From contig JACONG010000013.1 of assembly GCA_014323865.1 (NCBI GenBank), forward strand, positions 118,266-182,265: a DNA stretch of 64,000 nucleotides, given 5' to 3'. Of the stretch, positions 9,337 through 17,895 are shown in pieces; the stretch's first letter is position 1, and each line of letters begins with the position of its first letter. The DNA is from Rhodospirillales bacterium (GTDB lineage Bacteria > Pseudomonadota > Alphaproteobacteria > SP197). The notes beneath the pieces were generated by a model. The model saw only the letters and a program-made list of their open reading frames with translations, was not told the origin of the DNA and did no database searches. A program made the translations under genes and the position numbers.

Positions 9337-9786
9337 ATGTTCGACACACTGCTCTACTGGCACTGGTGGATCCTGGCCGTCGTTCTGATCATCCTGGAAC
9401 TGACGATCTCCGGCACCTTCTTCTTCCTGTTCCTCGGCGGTGCGGCCGTCATCGTGGGACTGGCCGCCATGATCCCCGGCGTGACGTGGGAGATTCAGCT
9501 CTTTCTCTTCGCGACACTGTCGATCGTCTCGGTGTTCTCCTGGCGCAAGTGGAAACCCAAACCGCGGGAAAGCGAACACCCCACGCTCAACAAGCGGGGC
9601 CATCAGTACATCGACCGTCAGTTCACCCTGGGTGAGCCGATCGTCAACAACACCGGAAAGCTGATCGTCGCTGACACCACATGGAAGATCACCGGTCCCG
9701 ACCTGCCGTCGGGCACCCAGGTGACCGTCGTCGAAGTGGTGGGAACGGCGTTGCGGGTGGAGAAGACCGGGGCCGAAGCGGGCTGA
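9337..9786 (+). CDS. NfeD family protein
   Basis: Short NfeD (YbbJ-like) membrane protein of 149 residues. Two to three N-terminal transmembrane segments (about 10-30, 33-50, 53-70) precede a cytosolic OB-fold domain from about 85 (GKLIVADTTWKITGPDLPSG). Short NfeD proteins are typically encoded next to stomatin/SPFH genes, as here, and are thought to work with them in membrane microdomains. It is the last gene of the three-gene operon and converges on recR, with 12 bases between the stops. Confidence 0.9.
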   Translation: MFDTLLYWHWWILAVVLIILELTISGTFFFLFLGGAAVIVGLAAMIPGVTWEIQLFLFATLSIVSVFSWRKWKPKPRESEHPTLNKRGHQYIDRQFTLGEPIVNNTGKLIVADTTWKITGPDLPSGTQVTVVEVVGTALRVEKTGAEAG

Positions 9787-9798
9787 CAACCTGAATGA

Positions 9799-10392
9799 TT
9801 AAACCGCCCGTCGTGCCTTGAGTGCCGCGCCCAGGGTACCTTCGTCGAGATAGTCCAGTTCACCGCCCAGCGGCACGCCAAGCGCAAGGCGCGAGACCTT
9901 CACGTCGGCGTCTTCGAGGCGGTCGGTCACGTAGTGGGCGGTGGTCTGGCCGTCGACGGTGGCATTGGTCGCGAGGATGACTTCCTCGACGGATGAATCG
10001 GAGGCCCGGCCAACCAGATCGGCAATCCGCAGGTCTTCGGGCCCGACACCGTCGAGCGCCGAGAGCGTCCCGCCAAGAACGTGATAGAGCCCGCCGAACA
10101 CCCCGGCGCGCTCCAGCGCCCAGAGGTCGCCGACCTCCTCGATCACGCACAGCACCGATCGGTCTCGCCTGGGGTCGGTGCAGACGGAGCACGGCTCGAC
10201 GGTGTCGAGGTTACCGCAGATCGGGCACACCCTCACGGCTTCGGCCGTCTCGTCGAGAGCCGCGGCGAGCGGACCCAGCAAGGTCTCCCGGTTCTTCAGG
10301 AGATGCAGCACCGCACGCCGTGCCGAACGCCGACCCAGACCCGGAAGGCGGGCCAGCAACGCGGCCAGACGATCGATCTCGGGTCCGCCCAT
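9799..10392 (-). CDS. recR: Recombination mediator protein RecR
   Basis: RecR acts with RecO/RecF in loading RecA at gaps. The protein has 197 residues. It has an N-terminal helix-hairpin-helix ([17 protein letters not shown]), a four-cysteine zinc finger [16 protein letters not shown] (about 56-71), and a TOPRIM domain from about 79 ([18 protein letters not shown]). It is the last gene of the conserved dnaX-ybaB-recR cluster and starts 4 bases after the ybaB stop. Confidence 0.96.
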   Translation of the reverse strand: MGGPEIDRLAALLARLPGLGRRSARRAVLHLLKNRETLLGPLAAALDETAEAVRVCPICGNLDTVEPCSVCTDPRRDRSVLCVIEEVGDLWALERAGVFGGLYHVLGGTLSALDGVGPEDLRIADLVGRASDSSVEEVILATNATVDGQTTAHYVTDRLEDADVKVSRLALGVPLGGELDYLDEGTLGAALKARRAV

Positions 10393-10396
10393 GGGG

Positions 10397-10717
10397 TCAG
10401 AACGGCAGGTTCATGCCTGCGGGCAGATTGAGGCCGCCGGTGAGCTTGCCCATTTCTTCCTTCACATGAGCCTCGACCCTGGTGCGCGCGTCGTTGACAG
10501 CTGCGACGATCAGGTCCTCAAGCACCTCGGTGTCGTCAGGCGTGACCAGCGACGGGTCGATGGTCAGCGATTTCAGCTCATGCTTGCCGCTCATCATGGC
10601 CTTTACCATGCCCGCACCGGCACTGCCCTCAATCTCGGTCTGGGCGAGCTCCTCCTGCACGGCGGCCATCCTGCCCTGGAGCTCCTGGGCCTGCTTCATC
10701 ATCTTGGCGAGGTTCAT
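10397..10717 (-). CDS. ybaB: YbaB/EbfC family nucleoid-associated protein
   Basis: Small DNA-binding protein of 106 residues. It begins [19 protein letters not shown], the family signature, and shows the central [19 protein letters not shown] strand region and the ending LPAGMNLPF. The ATG overlaps the dnaX stop (ATGA), so translation is coupled to dnaX. The dnaX-ybaB-recR order is widespread in bacteria. Confidence 0.95.
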   Translation of the reverse strand: MNLAKMMKQAQELQGRMAAVQEELAQTEIEGSAGAGMVKAMMSGKHELKSLTIDPSLVTPDDTEVLEDLIVAAVNDARTRVEAHVKEEMGKLTGGLNLPAGMNLPF

Positions 10718-12390
10718 GAACCGGTGTTCTCCATCTGGGCGTTGTCGGCATCGAGGACGTCGACGACCTCCGCGCCGGGAAAGGCTTCGAGAATGCGCGC
10801 GACGCCGGGGTCGGATGCGGCCTCGGCAAGGCGGGCGCTGCGGCGCTCTTCTTCCTGCTCGATGAGCGTCTTCGATGCATCGCCGTTGTCCCTCGACGTG
10901 GCGACGACCCATCGTTCGCCCGTCCAGGTCTCGAGGTCGCGCGCCAGGATGCGCGAAAAGTCCGACGGCAACTGGTCGTCGACCATGATGTCGATCTGGC
11001 CTGGCCGGTAGGACACCAGCCGGACGTTGTTGCGCAGCTGCGTGCGCCGGATCATGCCGCCCTGCTCACCGACAAGCTCGACCAGGGCCTCGAAGGTCCC
11101 GGGCATCGGCACATGCGAGGGCGACCCGGACACGGGCGGCGCTGCGGCAGGTTCCGGCGGCGGCGCTGCGGCCATCGCCTGAGCGACGCTCGGTGCGTCC
11201 TGCGGCGCGGCAGGCGGCGTGCCCGACTGCGGCGTGCCCGACTGCGGCGGTGCATCCTGCAGCACCTTGAGCGCGTCCTCCGGCGTCGGCAGGTCGGCGC
11301 TGTGAGCGAGGCGCACGAGCGTCATCTCGACGGCCAGCAGGCTGTCGGGCGCCATGCGCGCCTCGGAGATGCCTTTGAGCAGAATCTGCCAGGCGCGCGT
11401 CAGCTGTGGCACGGCGAGGCGCTCGGCCATGGCGCCGCCGCGCACCCGCTCGAACTCCGGCGCGGCATAACGCGCGGCATCCGGCGTTGCCTTGTAGCGC
11501 GTCAGCCAGTGCGTGAACTCCAGCAGATCCTCAAGGACGACCACGGGGTCGACGCCCGCCGCGTACTGGTTCCCCAGGTTGCCGAACGCCGCGGCGATGT
11601 CGCCCGACATCACAGCCTCAAACAGGTCAAAGACCAGACCCCGGTCGGCCAGACCCAGCATCTCGCGCACGTCGGTCTCGGCAACCTTGCCCTGACCCTG
11701 GGCGATTGCCTGGTCGAGAATCGAGAGGCCGTCGCGCGCCGATCCGTCCGCGGCGCGCGCAATCAGCGCCAGCGCCTCTTCAGAAGCTTCGGCACCCTCC
11801 TTCTCGACAAGTTCGGCGAAATGGGTCGCGAGCTCTGCGGCGTCGATGCGGCGCAGGTCGAAACGCTGGCAGCGCGACAGGATGGTCGCGGGAATCCTGC
11901 GCAGTTCGGTCGTCGCGAAGACGAACTTCAGGTGCTCGGGCGGCTCCTCCAGCGTCTTCAACAGCGCGTTGAACGCCGCGTTTGACAGCATGTGGACCTC
12001 GTCCATGACATAGATCTTGTAGCGACCCATGACCGGCCGATAACGCGCCGCCTCAAGCAGATCGCGCATGTTGTCGATGCCGGTGTGGCTGGCCGCATCG
12101 ATCTCAAGCACATCGACATGCCGGTCCTCGGCGATCGCGACACACGGCTCGCACACGCCGCAGGGTTCGGCCGTCACGCCGCCCTGCCCGTCGGGTCCGA
12201 CGCAGTTCAGGATGCGTGCGAGAATGCGCGCCGTCGTGGTCTTGCCCACACCACGCACGCCGGTCAGCAGGAAGGCCTGGGCAATCCGGCCGCTCGACAC
12301 GGCATTGCGCAGGGTGCGCACCAAGGCATCCTGCCCGCGCAGCCCCTCAAGACCGGTCGGGCGGTACTTGCGCGCGAGAACGCGATACTC
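10714..12390 (-). CDS. dnaX: DNA polymerase III subunit gamma/tau (start codon unresolved)
   Basis: Clamp-loader ATPase. The Walker A motif GVRGVGKTTTAR, four-cysteine zinc module (NC...PCGVCEPC), Walker B VMDEVHML and the ATTELRRIPATILSRCQRF sensor region are intact. A Pro/Ala-rich linker (with a tandem QSGTP duplication) leads to the tau C-terminal region. The conserved N-terminal stretch EYRVLARKYRP is encoded up to 12390, but I find no ATG, GTG or TTG in frame between it and the upstream in-frame TAG at 12499-12501. The first canonical starts are TTG at 12327 and GTG at 12324, which would delete this motif. The true start is therefore unknown: a non-canonical start or a sequence error. 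The SRP RNA gene lies directly upstream on the same strand. Confidence 0.9.
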   Translation of the reverse strand, partial: EYRVLARKYRPTGLEGLRGQDALVRTLRNAVSSGRIAQAFLLTGVRGVGKTTTARILARILNCVGPDGQGGVTAEPCGVCEPCVAIAEDRHVDVLEIDAASHTGIDNMRDLLEAARYRPVMGRYKIYVMDEVHMLSNAAFNALLKTLEEPPEHLKFVFATTELRRIPATILSRCQRFDLRRIDAAELATHFAELVEKEGAEASEEALALIARAADGSARDGLSILDQAIAQGQGKVAETDVREMLGLADRGLVFDLFEAVMSGDIAAAFGNLGNQYAAGVDPVVVLEDLLEFTHWLTRYKATPDAARYAAPEFERVRGGAMAERLAVPQLTRAWQILLKGISEARMAPDSLLAVEMTLVRLAHSADLPTPEDALKVLQDAPPQSGTPQSGTPPAAPQDAPSVAQAMAAAPPPEPAAAPPVSGSPSHVPMPGTFEALVELVGEQGGMIRRTQLRNNVRLVSYRPGQIDIMVDDQLPSDFSRILARDLETWTGERWVVATSRDNGDASKTLIEQEEERRSARLAEAASDPGVARILEAFPGAEVVDVLDADNAQMENTGS

Positions 12391-12467
12391 GGTGGCGGCG
12401 TCGTTGGCTACGGCCTGGGCTCCGGCTGTCGGTGGGCCAAACGCCCGTCCGGGCCCGGCGGGCGGCG

Positions 12468-12562
12468 TGGAAGACCGGCTCGACCCGAGTGAATCCCGCT
12501 ACGGCTGCTTCCTTCCGGACCTGACCGGGTTCACGAGTCAGCCCGTCCAAGCCGGCCTTCCA
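12468..12562 (-). ncRNA. ffs: Small signal recognition particle RNA (4.5S-type)
   Basis: On the minus strand the sequence contains the universally conserved SRP apical domain: GGTCAGGTCCGGAAGGAAGC followed by AGCCGTAGCGGG. The ends TGGAAG and CTTCCA pair, as do CCGGCTT and GAGCCGG, giving the long hairpin expected of bacterial 4.5S RNA (about 95 nt). It binds Ffh for co-translational targeting. It lies just upstream of dnaX, a known alphaproteobacterial arrangement. The ends are inferred from base pairing. Confidence 0.92.
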
Positions 12563-12569
12563 GGGTGAC

Positions 12570-12597
12570 AGTATCGAGCGACTAGGCTGCCGCGCAA
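12570..12597 (-). promoter_or_regulatory. Promoter of the SRP RNA gene
   Basis: On the minus strand TTGCGC (12597-12592) and GATACT (12575-12570) are separated by 16 bases. The predicted transcription start falls about 7 bases further, at or next to the predicted 5' end of the SRP RNA (12562). The agreement of the two independent predictions supports both. Confidence 0.55.
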
Positions 12598-12648
12598 CCC
12601 CACGCCGTGCGATTGCACGGTAATGGGCCGCATGCCAGCGTTTCCGGC

Positions 12649-13020
12649 ATGGCCGATCTCATCCATCACAGCGGACAGGCGATCGAACGTGCCGGCGCAC
12701 GACGCAAGGACGATGCTTGAGGCTGGACACCTGCGCGCCTTTACGAACCCCGCGAGTCGGCGGAGGAGGAATCGGGCGTCGATGTCGGCGATGTCAGCTG
12801 TTTCCCGACCCAACCCTGGCCCTGGCCCCTGATGCTCGGTTCCATGCACAGGCCAGGTTCCATGCACAGGTCCGCGGCGATCACGCTCGACGATGAGGAA
12901 CTGGCCGAGGCGCACCGGTTCACCCGGGCGGAGCCCGCCGCGCCCGACCTCGATATCGCGCTGCCGCATCGCGATTCCATCCCCCGTCGCCTGATCGACC
13001 ATTGGGTCGCGTCGGGTTAG
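12649..13020 (+). pseudogene. nudC: Scar of NAD(+) diphosphatase (NudC-type NUDIX)
   Basis: One reading frame holds both ends of a NudC-like protein. From the ATG at 12649 it reads SGQAIERAGARRKDDA, resembling the NudC N-terminus, then hits TGA at 12718-12720. The same frame continues with YEPRESAEEESGVDVGD (a shortened NUDIX box, lacking about ten residues of the consensus), CFPTQPWPWPLMLGSM (the NudC SQPWPFP motif) and a terminus DEELAEAHRFT...DSIPRRLIDHW. About 120 codons remain of roughly 300; the zinc ribbon and much of the catalytic domain are lost. An 18-base in-frame duplication encodes GSMHRP/GSMHRS (12838-12852, 12856-12870). nudC commonly neighbours pheA in alphaproteobacteria, which fits the location. 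Non-functional. Confidence 0.7.
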
Positions 13021-13035
13021 GATGCGCTCAATCAG

Positions 13036-13080
13036 CCGAACCCGGGGCAGTCGAACCTGGGGCAGCCGAACCCAGGGCAA
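13036..13080. repeat. Three tandem 15-bp units before gloB
   Basis: CCGAACCCGGGGCAG, TCGAACCTGGGGCAG and CCGAACCCAGGGCAA follow each other at 13036-13080 and end 5 bases before the gloB start. They occupy the place where the gloB ribosome-binding site should be, so they may shape its leader. Confidence 0.85.
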
Positions 13081-13085
13081 CAGCC

Positions 13086-13856
13086 ATGAGCCGTCTCGAA
13101 ATCCACCAGATCCCCGTTCTGTCGGACAACTACGTTTACCTCGCCCATTGTCCCGAGACCGGCGCGACGGGCGTCGTCGATCCCGCCGTGACCGGCCCTG
13201 TGCTGGAGGCAGCCGCGCAAAAGGGCTGGCAGATCACGCACATCCTCAACACTCACCACCACGGCGACCACACCGGCGGCAACATCGGGATCAAGAATGC
13301 CACCGGCTGCACGATCGTCGGTCCCGGAGCCGACCGCGACCGCATTCCCGGCATCGATATCGGGATCGACGAGGGTGACATCTGCACGCTGGGCAATGCC
13401 GAGGCGAAGGTCTTTTTCTGCCCGGGCCATACCCGGGGCCATATCGCCTTCTGGTTTGCTGATTCCGATGCGCTGTTCTGCGGCGACACCATGTTCGCCA
13501 TGGGCTGCGGCCGCCTGTTCGAAGGCACCCCGGCCCAGATGTGGACCTCGCTGCAGAAGTTCATGAAACTGCCCGGAGAGACCCGCATCTACTGCGCCCA
13601 CGAGTACACCCAGGCCAACGGCCGCTTCGCGCTCTCGGTCGAGCCCGACAACCGGGACCTCATTCAGCGCATAACCGAGGTCGACGCCAAACGCGAGCAG
13701 GATATCCCCACCGTGCCTTCGACGCTCGCCGAGGAACGCGCCACGAACCCCTTCCTCAGGCCCGAAAGCCCGCTGCTGCAAAAGACCATCGGTATGGTCG
13801 GCGGCGATCCCGTCGCCGTGTTCGCCGAAACCCGCCTCCGGAAGGACAACTTCTAG
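13086..13856 (+). CDS. gloB: Hydroxyacylglutathione hydrolase (glyoxalase II)
   Basis: Hydrolyses S-lactoylglutathione to lactate and glutathione, detoxifying methylglyoxal. The 256 residues match the family. The metallo-beta-lactamase motif THHHGDHTGG carries the binuclear metal ligands; further ligands lie in CPGHTRGHIAFW, FCGDTMFAMGCGRLFEG and CAHEYTQANGRFA. The C-terminal substrate-binding domain ends in ETRLRKDNF, with the RxxKDxF motif typical of glyoxalase II. The ATG at 13086 sits just after a triplicated 15-bp repeat, leaving no clear Shine-Dalgarno. Confidence 0.95.
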   Translation: MSRLEIHQIPVLSDNYVYLAHCPETGATGVVDPAVTGPVLEAAAQKGWQITHILNTHHHGDHTGGNIGIKNATGCTIVGPGADRDRIPGIDIGIDEGDICTLGNAEAKVFFCPGHTRGHIAFWFADSDALFCGDTMFAMGCGRLFEGTPAQMWTSLQKFMKLPGETRIYCAHEYTQANGRFALSVEPDNRDLIQRITEVDAKREQDIPTVPSTLAEERATNPFLRPESPLLQKTIGMVGGDPVAVFAETRLRKDNF

Positions 13857-14052
13857 GAGCCCGGCCCAACGTTGAAGCGGTCGGCGGGTCATCCGCATGA
13901 TGACGCGCGGTTGTCGCTTGATCGTTCGAGCGGCGCAGCGACCTGAAGCTCGGGGGTCTGGGTGTCGACGAGGTCCCCGAGGGTCTGGCTGATGCACCGC
14001 GATATGTGGAACATGCACTGGGGTACTGGACATTGGGGGCACTGGCCGGCCC

Positions 14053-14922
14053 TCAGTCATCGCCCGCCACGCGCTTCTGGGCTTCGTCGCGGTAATGGTG
14101 CGCCGGGTAGGTCCCGAGGATGCGCACCTCGCGGGCATGGAATTCGAGCTCTTCCAGAGCCAGGCGCATCAGGCGTTCATCGGGATGCCCGTCGGCGTCG
14201 GCATAGAACTGGGCGGCGCTGAACGTGCCGTCGAGCATGTAGCTCTCGATCTTTGTCAGGTTCACGCCGTTTGTCGCGAACCCGCCGAGCGCCTTGTAGA
14301 GGGCGGCGGGCACGCTGCGCACGCGGAACACCATGCTGGTGATCAGAGGCTCCGGGCCGGGGTCCGGCACCACCGCCTCGCGCGAGAGGATCAGGAAGCG
14401 GGTGTGGTTGTGCGCGCCGTCTTCCATCTCTGTGCCGAGAACGTCGAGACCGTAGATCTTGCCGGCCAGTTCCGACGCGATCGCGCCATGTGACGGGTCA
14501 CCGCGCTCGGTGATGTCGCGCGCGGCACCGGCCGTGTCGGCATGAACCATGGGCGTCAGCCCCATGGTGCGCAGGCGGCTGCGACACTGGTCGAGCGCCT
14601 GGACGTGCGAATGAACAGTTACCAGCGAATCGACCGTTGCACCGGGCACGGCCAGAAGATGGTGGTTCACCCGCTGGAAGTGCTCACCCACGATGTGGAG
14701 CGAGGAATGCGGCATCAGGCGATGGACATCGGCAACGCGCCCGGCGAGCGAATTCTCGATCGGCATCATGGCGAGCCGCGCCGCGCCGCTCTCGACCGCC
14801 TGGAACACGTCCTCGAACGATGCACACGGCAGCACCGCCATCTCAGGATGGACCTCGCGGCAAGCCAGGTGCGAATAGGCTCCGGGCTTGCCCTGGAAGG
14901 CAATGGTGTTGTCGGCAGTCAT
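14053..14922 (-). CDS. pheA: Prephenate dehydratase
   Basis: Converts prephenate to phenylpyruvate in phenylalanine synthesis. The monofunctional form has 289 residues. The prephenate dehydratase domain (about 1-185) starts IAFQGKPGAYSHLA and contains the N-S-L motif (PIENSLAGRV) and the HNHTRFLIL segment with the T-R-F catalytic signature. A C-terminal ACT domain (about 200-280; ALYKALGGFATNGVNLTKIESY) is the phenylalanine-sensing regulatory domain. The start at 14922 is chosen because it gives the family N-terminus; the longer open frame extends into kdsB. Same strand as kdsB, 28 bases apart. Confidence 0.95.
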   Translation of the reverse strand: MTADNTIAFQGKPGAYSHLACREVHPEMAVLPCASFEDVFQAVESGAARLAMMPIENSLAGRVADVHRLMPHSSLHIVGEHFQRVNHHLLAVPGATVDSLVTVHSHVQALDQCRSRLRTMGLTPMVHADTAGAARDITERGDPSHGAIASELAGKIYGLDVLGTEMEDGAHNHTRFLILSREAVVPDPGPEPLITSMVFRVRSVPAALYKALGGFATNGVNLTKIESYMLDGTFSAAQFYADADGHPDERLMRLALEELEFHAREVRILGTYPAHHYRDEAQKRVAGDD

Positions 14923-14950
14923 GGAGGTGTCAGTGTCGGCTTCGGGGCGT

Positions 14951-15685
14951 TCAGGCAACCGGCGCCAGAATGGCGCGTGCCCGCTCAAGATCGGCCGGAG
15001 TATCGACACCGGGCGGAATCGAGTCAACGCGCGCCACGGCGATCGTCATGCCCGCTTCGAGCGCACGCAACTGCTCCAGCCGTTCGCGCCGTTCGAGATC
15101 GCTCACGGGCAGTCCGACGAATTCTTCCAGCGCCGCGCGCCGGTAGACATAAAGCCCCACGTGATGCCACAGCGGCCCCTCACCCGTTGGCGCGGTGGCG
15201 CGTGTGAAATAGAGCGCACGGCCGTAGCCGCTGTCCTGCCAGCTCACCACGGCCTTGACCACACTGGGATCCGTCCGTTCGGCGGCGTCATCGATTTCGG
15301 CGACAAGGGTTGCGAGATCGGCGTTGCCGGCGGCGAGCGCGTCCACGGCGCTTCGGATCGCCTGGGGATCGAGTGTCGGAAGGTCGCCCTGAACGTTGAT
15401 GACCGTGTCGGCTTCGCCGTCGGGATCGAGACGCTGCAAGGCCTGGAAGATGCGGTCGGAGCCCGACGGAAGGTCGGGATCGGTGAGCACGGCCTCGCCA
15501 CCGGCAGCCGCCACGGCGTCGGCGATTTCGGGCTCCGCCGCAGCGACTGCGACGCGACCGCAATCGGCCTCCATGGCACGACGCCAGACCTGCACGATCA
15601 TGGGTGCCCCCGCGATCTCCGCCAAAGGCTTGCCGGGAAGGCGCGTGGACGCCAAACGCGCCGGAATCAAGACAATCGCGGCCAT
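14951..15685 (-). CDS. kdsB: 3-deoxy-manno-octulosonate cytidylyltransferase
   Basis: Activates KDO with CTP for lipopolysaccharide inner-core synthesis, which implies an outer membrane with LPS. The 244 residues show the N-terminal nucleotide-binding motif [18 protein letters not shown], the [10 protein letters not shown] segment, [11 protein letters not shown] with the metal-binding Asp, and the [13 protein letters not shown] and [16 protein letters not shown] motifs. It is divergent from the cytochrome gene and probably co-transcribed with pheA downstream. Confidence 0.95.
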   Translation of the reverse strand: MAAIVLIPARLASTRLPGKPLAEIAGAPMIVQVWRRAMEADCGRVAVAAAEPEIADAVAAAGGEAVLTDPDLPSGSDRIFQALQRLDPDGEADTVINVQGDLPTLDPQAIRSAVDALAAGNADLATLVAEIDDAAERTDPSVVKAVVSWQDSGYGRALYFTRATAPTGEGPLWHHVGLYVYRRAALEEFVGLPVSDLERRERLEQLRALEAGMTIAVARVDSIPPGVDTPADLERARAILAPVA

Positions 15686-15797
15686 GTTTAAACCCTTTCA
15701 GGGGTTGAACACGCGACCGTGACATGGCTAATCTCGCCGCGCTTTTCCGGGGTCTGCCGAGGCAGGCGGGCCCTCCTCTTCCGCAAGGTCGGTACAC

Positions 15798-16895
15798 ATG
15801 GATTCCCTTGAATTCAACAAAATTGCCGGCGGTCTTCTGGTCGGTCTGCTTCTGGCCGTGGGCATCGGCAAGCTCGGCAGCATCCTCTATGCGCCGTATC
15901 TTCCCGAACACGCCGCTGTGGAGACCGTGGCTGACGCCCATTCGGACACGGATGTCGGCGGCGACGGGGCGACCGAACAGGCTGCCGTTCCCTTCGGGAT
16001 GTTGCTGGCTTCTGCCGATCCCGCCGATGGCGAAGGTCTTTTCCGCCGCTGCGCGACCTGTCACACGATCGAGTCGGGTGGCGGCAACAAGGTGGGCCCG
16101 AACCTCTATGGAATCATCGGCGCGTCCGCTGAACACAGCGCCGACTTCGGCAACTATTCCGGTGCGATCTCCAGCGTCGTCGACTCTTGGTCGTTCGAAA
16201 ACATGAACGCCTTCCTCGAGAACCCCAGGGGTTATGCGCCGGGCACCAGCATGGGCTTTGCCGGCCTGCCTGACGCCGAGGATCGCGCAAACCTGATTGC
16301 CTGGCTCAACACCCGGAGCGATGCGCCGGTGGACCTGCCGGCGGTCGAAGAGATGCCCGCCGAAGACGACGCCGAAGCGATGGGCGACGAGGCCATGAGC
16401 GACGAGGCCATGGCCGCCGACACCATGACCGCCGAAAAGCTCGCGGCGCAGGACGCCGAAGTTCACGGCGACACGGTCGACGGGACCATCGATGCAACCG
16501 GTGAGGTCATGGACCAGGCGACGAACGCTGCCGGGGACATGGTCGACGAAGCGGCCGGTGGCAGCGCGGCGATGACAGCGGTGGCCGCCGCCTCGGCCCA
16601 GGACGGTCGGGGCGTCGCGCGGAAGTGCAGCAGCTGCCACACCTTCGATGAGGGCGGCGCGAACCGCGTCGGGCCCAACCTCTGGGGCATCATGAATCAG
16701 GACATCGGCAGCGTGGAAGGCTACAGCTACTCCGATGCGATGGCCTCGGAGCCGGGTACCTGGACGGTCGACAGGATGTGGAGCTACATCATGGATCCCA
16801 AGGGCGACATCCCGGGCACCAGGATGGGCTTCCGCGGCATCGCCGACGAGGAAGACCTCGCGGCACTGATTGCCTATCTCTCGACGCTGAAGTGA
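15798..16895 (+). CDS. Membrane-anchored di-haem c-type cytochrome (two CycM-like domains)
   Basis: The 365-residue protein has an uncleaved N-terminal anchor (about 10-32) and two cytochrome c domains. The first haem site is CATCH (about 92-96) with an axial Met in TSMGFAGL; the second is CSSCH (about 277-281) with an axial Met in TRMGFRGI. The domains are joined by an acidic, methionine- and alanine-rich linker (about 185-265) containing repeated DEAM motifs. Single-domain cytochrome c552/CycM proteins occupy this position next to kdsB-pheA in many alphaproteobacteria, where they can shuttle electrons from the bc1 complex to oxidase. Here two such domains appear fused. The electron-transfer role is family knowledge; partners are not shown. 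Confidence 0.88.
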   Translation: MDSLEFNKIAGGLLVGLLLAVGIGKLGSILYAPYLPEHAAVETVADAHSDTDVGGDGATEQAAVPFGMLLASADPADGEGLFRRCATCHTIESGGGNKVGPNLYGIIGASAEHSADFGNYSGAISSVVDSWSFENMNAFLENPRGYAPGTSMGFAGLPDAEDRANLIAWLNTRSDAPVDLPAVEEMPAEDDAEAMGDEAMSDEAMAADTMTAEKLAAQDAEVHGDTVDGTIDATGEVMDQATNAAGDMVDEAAGGSAAMTAVAAASAQDGRGVARKCSSCHTFDEGGANRVGPNLWGIMNQDIGSVEGYSYSDAMASEPGTWTVDRMWSYIMDPKGDIPGTRMGFRGIADEEDLAALIAYLSTLK

Positions 16896-16935
16896 GTGCG
16901 GCAGGCCAGAACACTCAGGACTTCGGAGAACGGAT

Positions 16936-17895
16936 GTGACCGACGAGCAGGACCTGAAACACAAGGAGCTCGACGGGCGCAGGATCGCGGCTGAATTGCG
17001 GATGGAAACAGCTGCCGAAGTCGCCGCGCTCAAGGACGCCGGCTGGGATCCGCGTCTGATCTCCATCGTGATCGGCGACACCGCCGCTGTCGAGATCTAT
17101 GTGCGCAACCAGCGCCGTACCGCCGGGAAGGTTGGTATCGCGTTCGACGAGCGGAACTTCCCGGCCGATGTCACCGAACCGGAAATGATCGCCGCGATCC
17201 AGGCGATGAACGCCGATCCCCGCGTGACGGGCATCATCATCCAGCGCCCGGTGCCGCCGCAGATCAACGTCAAGCGCCTGCAGAGCGCGATTCATCCCCT
17301 CAAGGATGTCGAGGGCCTGCATCCGACCTCGATCGGCAATATCGTCTACAACGAGATCGAGCTTGGCCCCTGCACAGCCATGGCCTCGGTCCACATGCTC
17401 AGGAACACGGGCCTTTCGCTCTCGGGCCTTGAGGTGGTCGTGGTCGGCCATTCCGAAATCGTCGGCAAGCCCATCGCCTTCCTGCTGATGGCCGAGGGCG
17501 CAACGGTCACCGTCTGCCATCACATGACGCGCAACCTCGCCGTCCATTGCCGCCAGGCGGATGCTGTCTTCGTCGCGGTCGGCCGTCCCGGACTGGTCAT
17601 CGGCAACATGATCAAGCCGGGTGCGGCGGTGATCGACATCGGCATCAACCGCGTCGTCGAGGACGACGGCACCGAGCGCACCGTAGGCGACTGCGATTTC
17701 GAGAGCTGCCGCGAGATCGCGGGCTGGATCACACCGGTCCCCGGCGGCGTCGGCCCTGTCACCGTCGCCATCCTGATGCACAACACGGTGACCGGTGCCA
17801 AGCGCCAGAAAGAGTTCTACTCCTCCACCTTCACCGCCGATGCCTGGACGACGGGACCCGACGCAGCAGCATCGGCCTGGCGTCAGACGTCGTAG
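16936..17895 (+). CDS. folD: FolD-like methylene-THF dehydrogenase with altered cyclohydrolase site
   Basis: Member of the bifunctional methylenetetrahydrofolate dehydrogenase/methenyl-THF cyclohydrolase family, 319 residues with a GTG start. The Rossmann NADP-binding motif VVVGHSEIVGKP and the VIDIGINRV and TPVPGGVGPVT motifs are present. However, the catalytic YVxxK motif reads YVRNQ (Lys to Gln), the KDVDG motif reads KDVEG, and PCTPxG reads PCTAMA, while the Q of VQLPLP is kept (IIQRPVP). In E. coli FolD numbering this alters K54 and D121, residues needed for cyclohydrolase activity. I infer a diverged FolD, perhaps dehydrogenase-only, and expect a canonical copy elsewhere in the genome. 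A non-conserved tail follows about residue 295. Confidence 0.8.
   Translation: MTDEQDLKHKELDGRRIAAELRMETAAEVAALKDAGWDPRLISIVIGDTAAVEIYVRNQRRTAGKVGIAFDERNFPADVTEPEMIAAIQAMNADPRVTGIIIQRPVPPQINVKRLQSAIHPLKDVEGLHPTSIGNIVYNEIELGPCTAMASVHMLRNTGLSLSGLEVVVVGHSEIVGKPIAFLLMAEGATVTVCHHMTRNLAVHCRQADAVFVAVGRPGLVIGNMIKPGAAVIDIGINRVVEDDGTERTVGDCDFESCREIAGWITPVPGGVGPVTVAILMHNTVTGAKRQKEFYSSTFTADAWTTGPDAAASAWRQTS

Noticed and set aside
12538..13080. 180-codon minus-strand frame between ffs and gloB
   Set aside because: Antisense to the nudC remnant, whose plus-strand frame has family motifs; the minus frame has none and runs into the SRP RNA promoter.
13857..14052. Possible gene remnant between gloB and pheA (frame with VEHALGYWTLGALAG)
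   Set aside because: Frame is open but I could not match it to any family; too short and unsupported to list.
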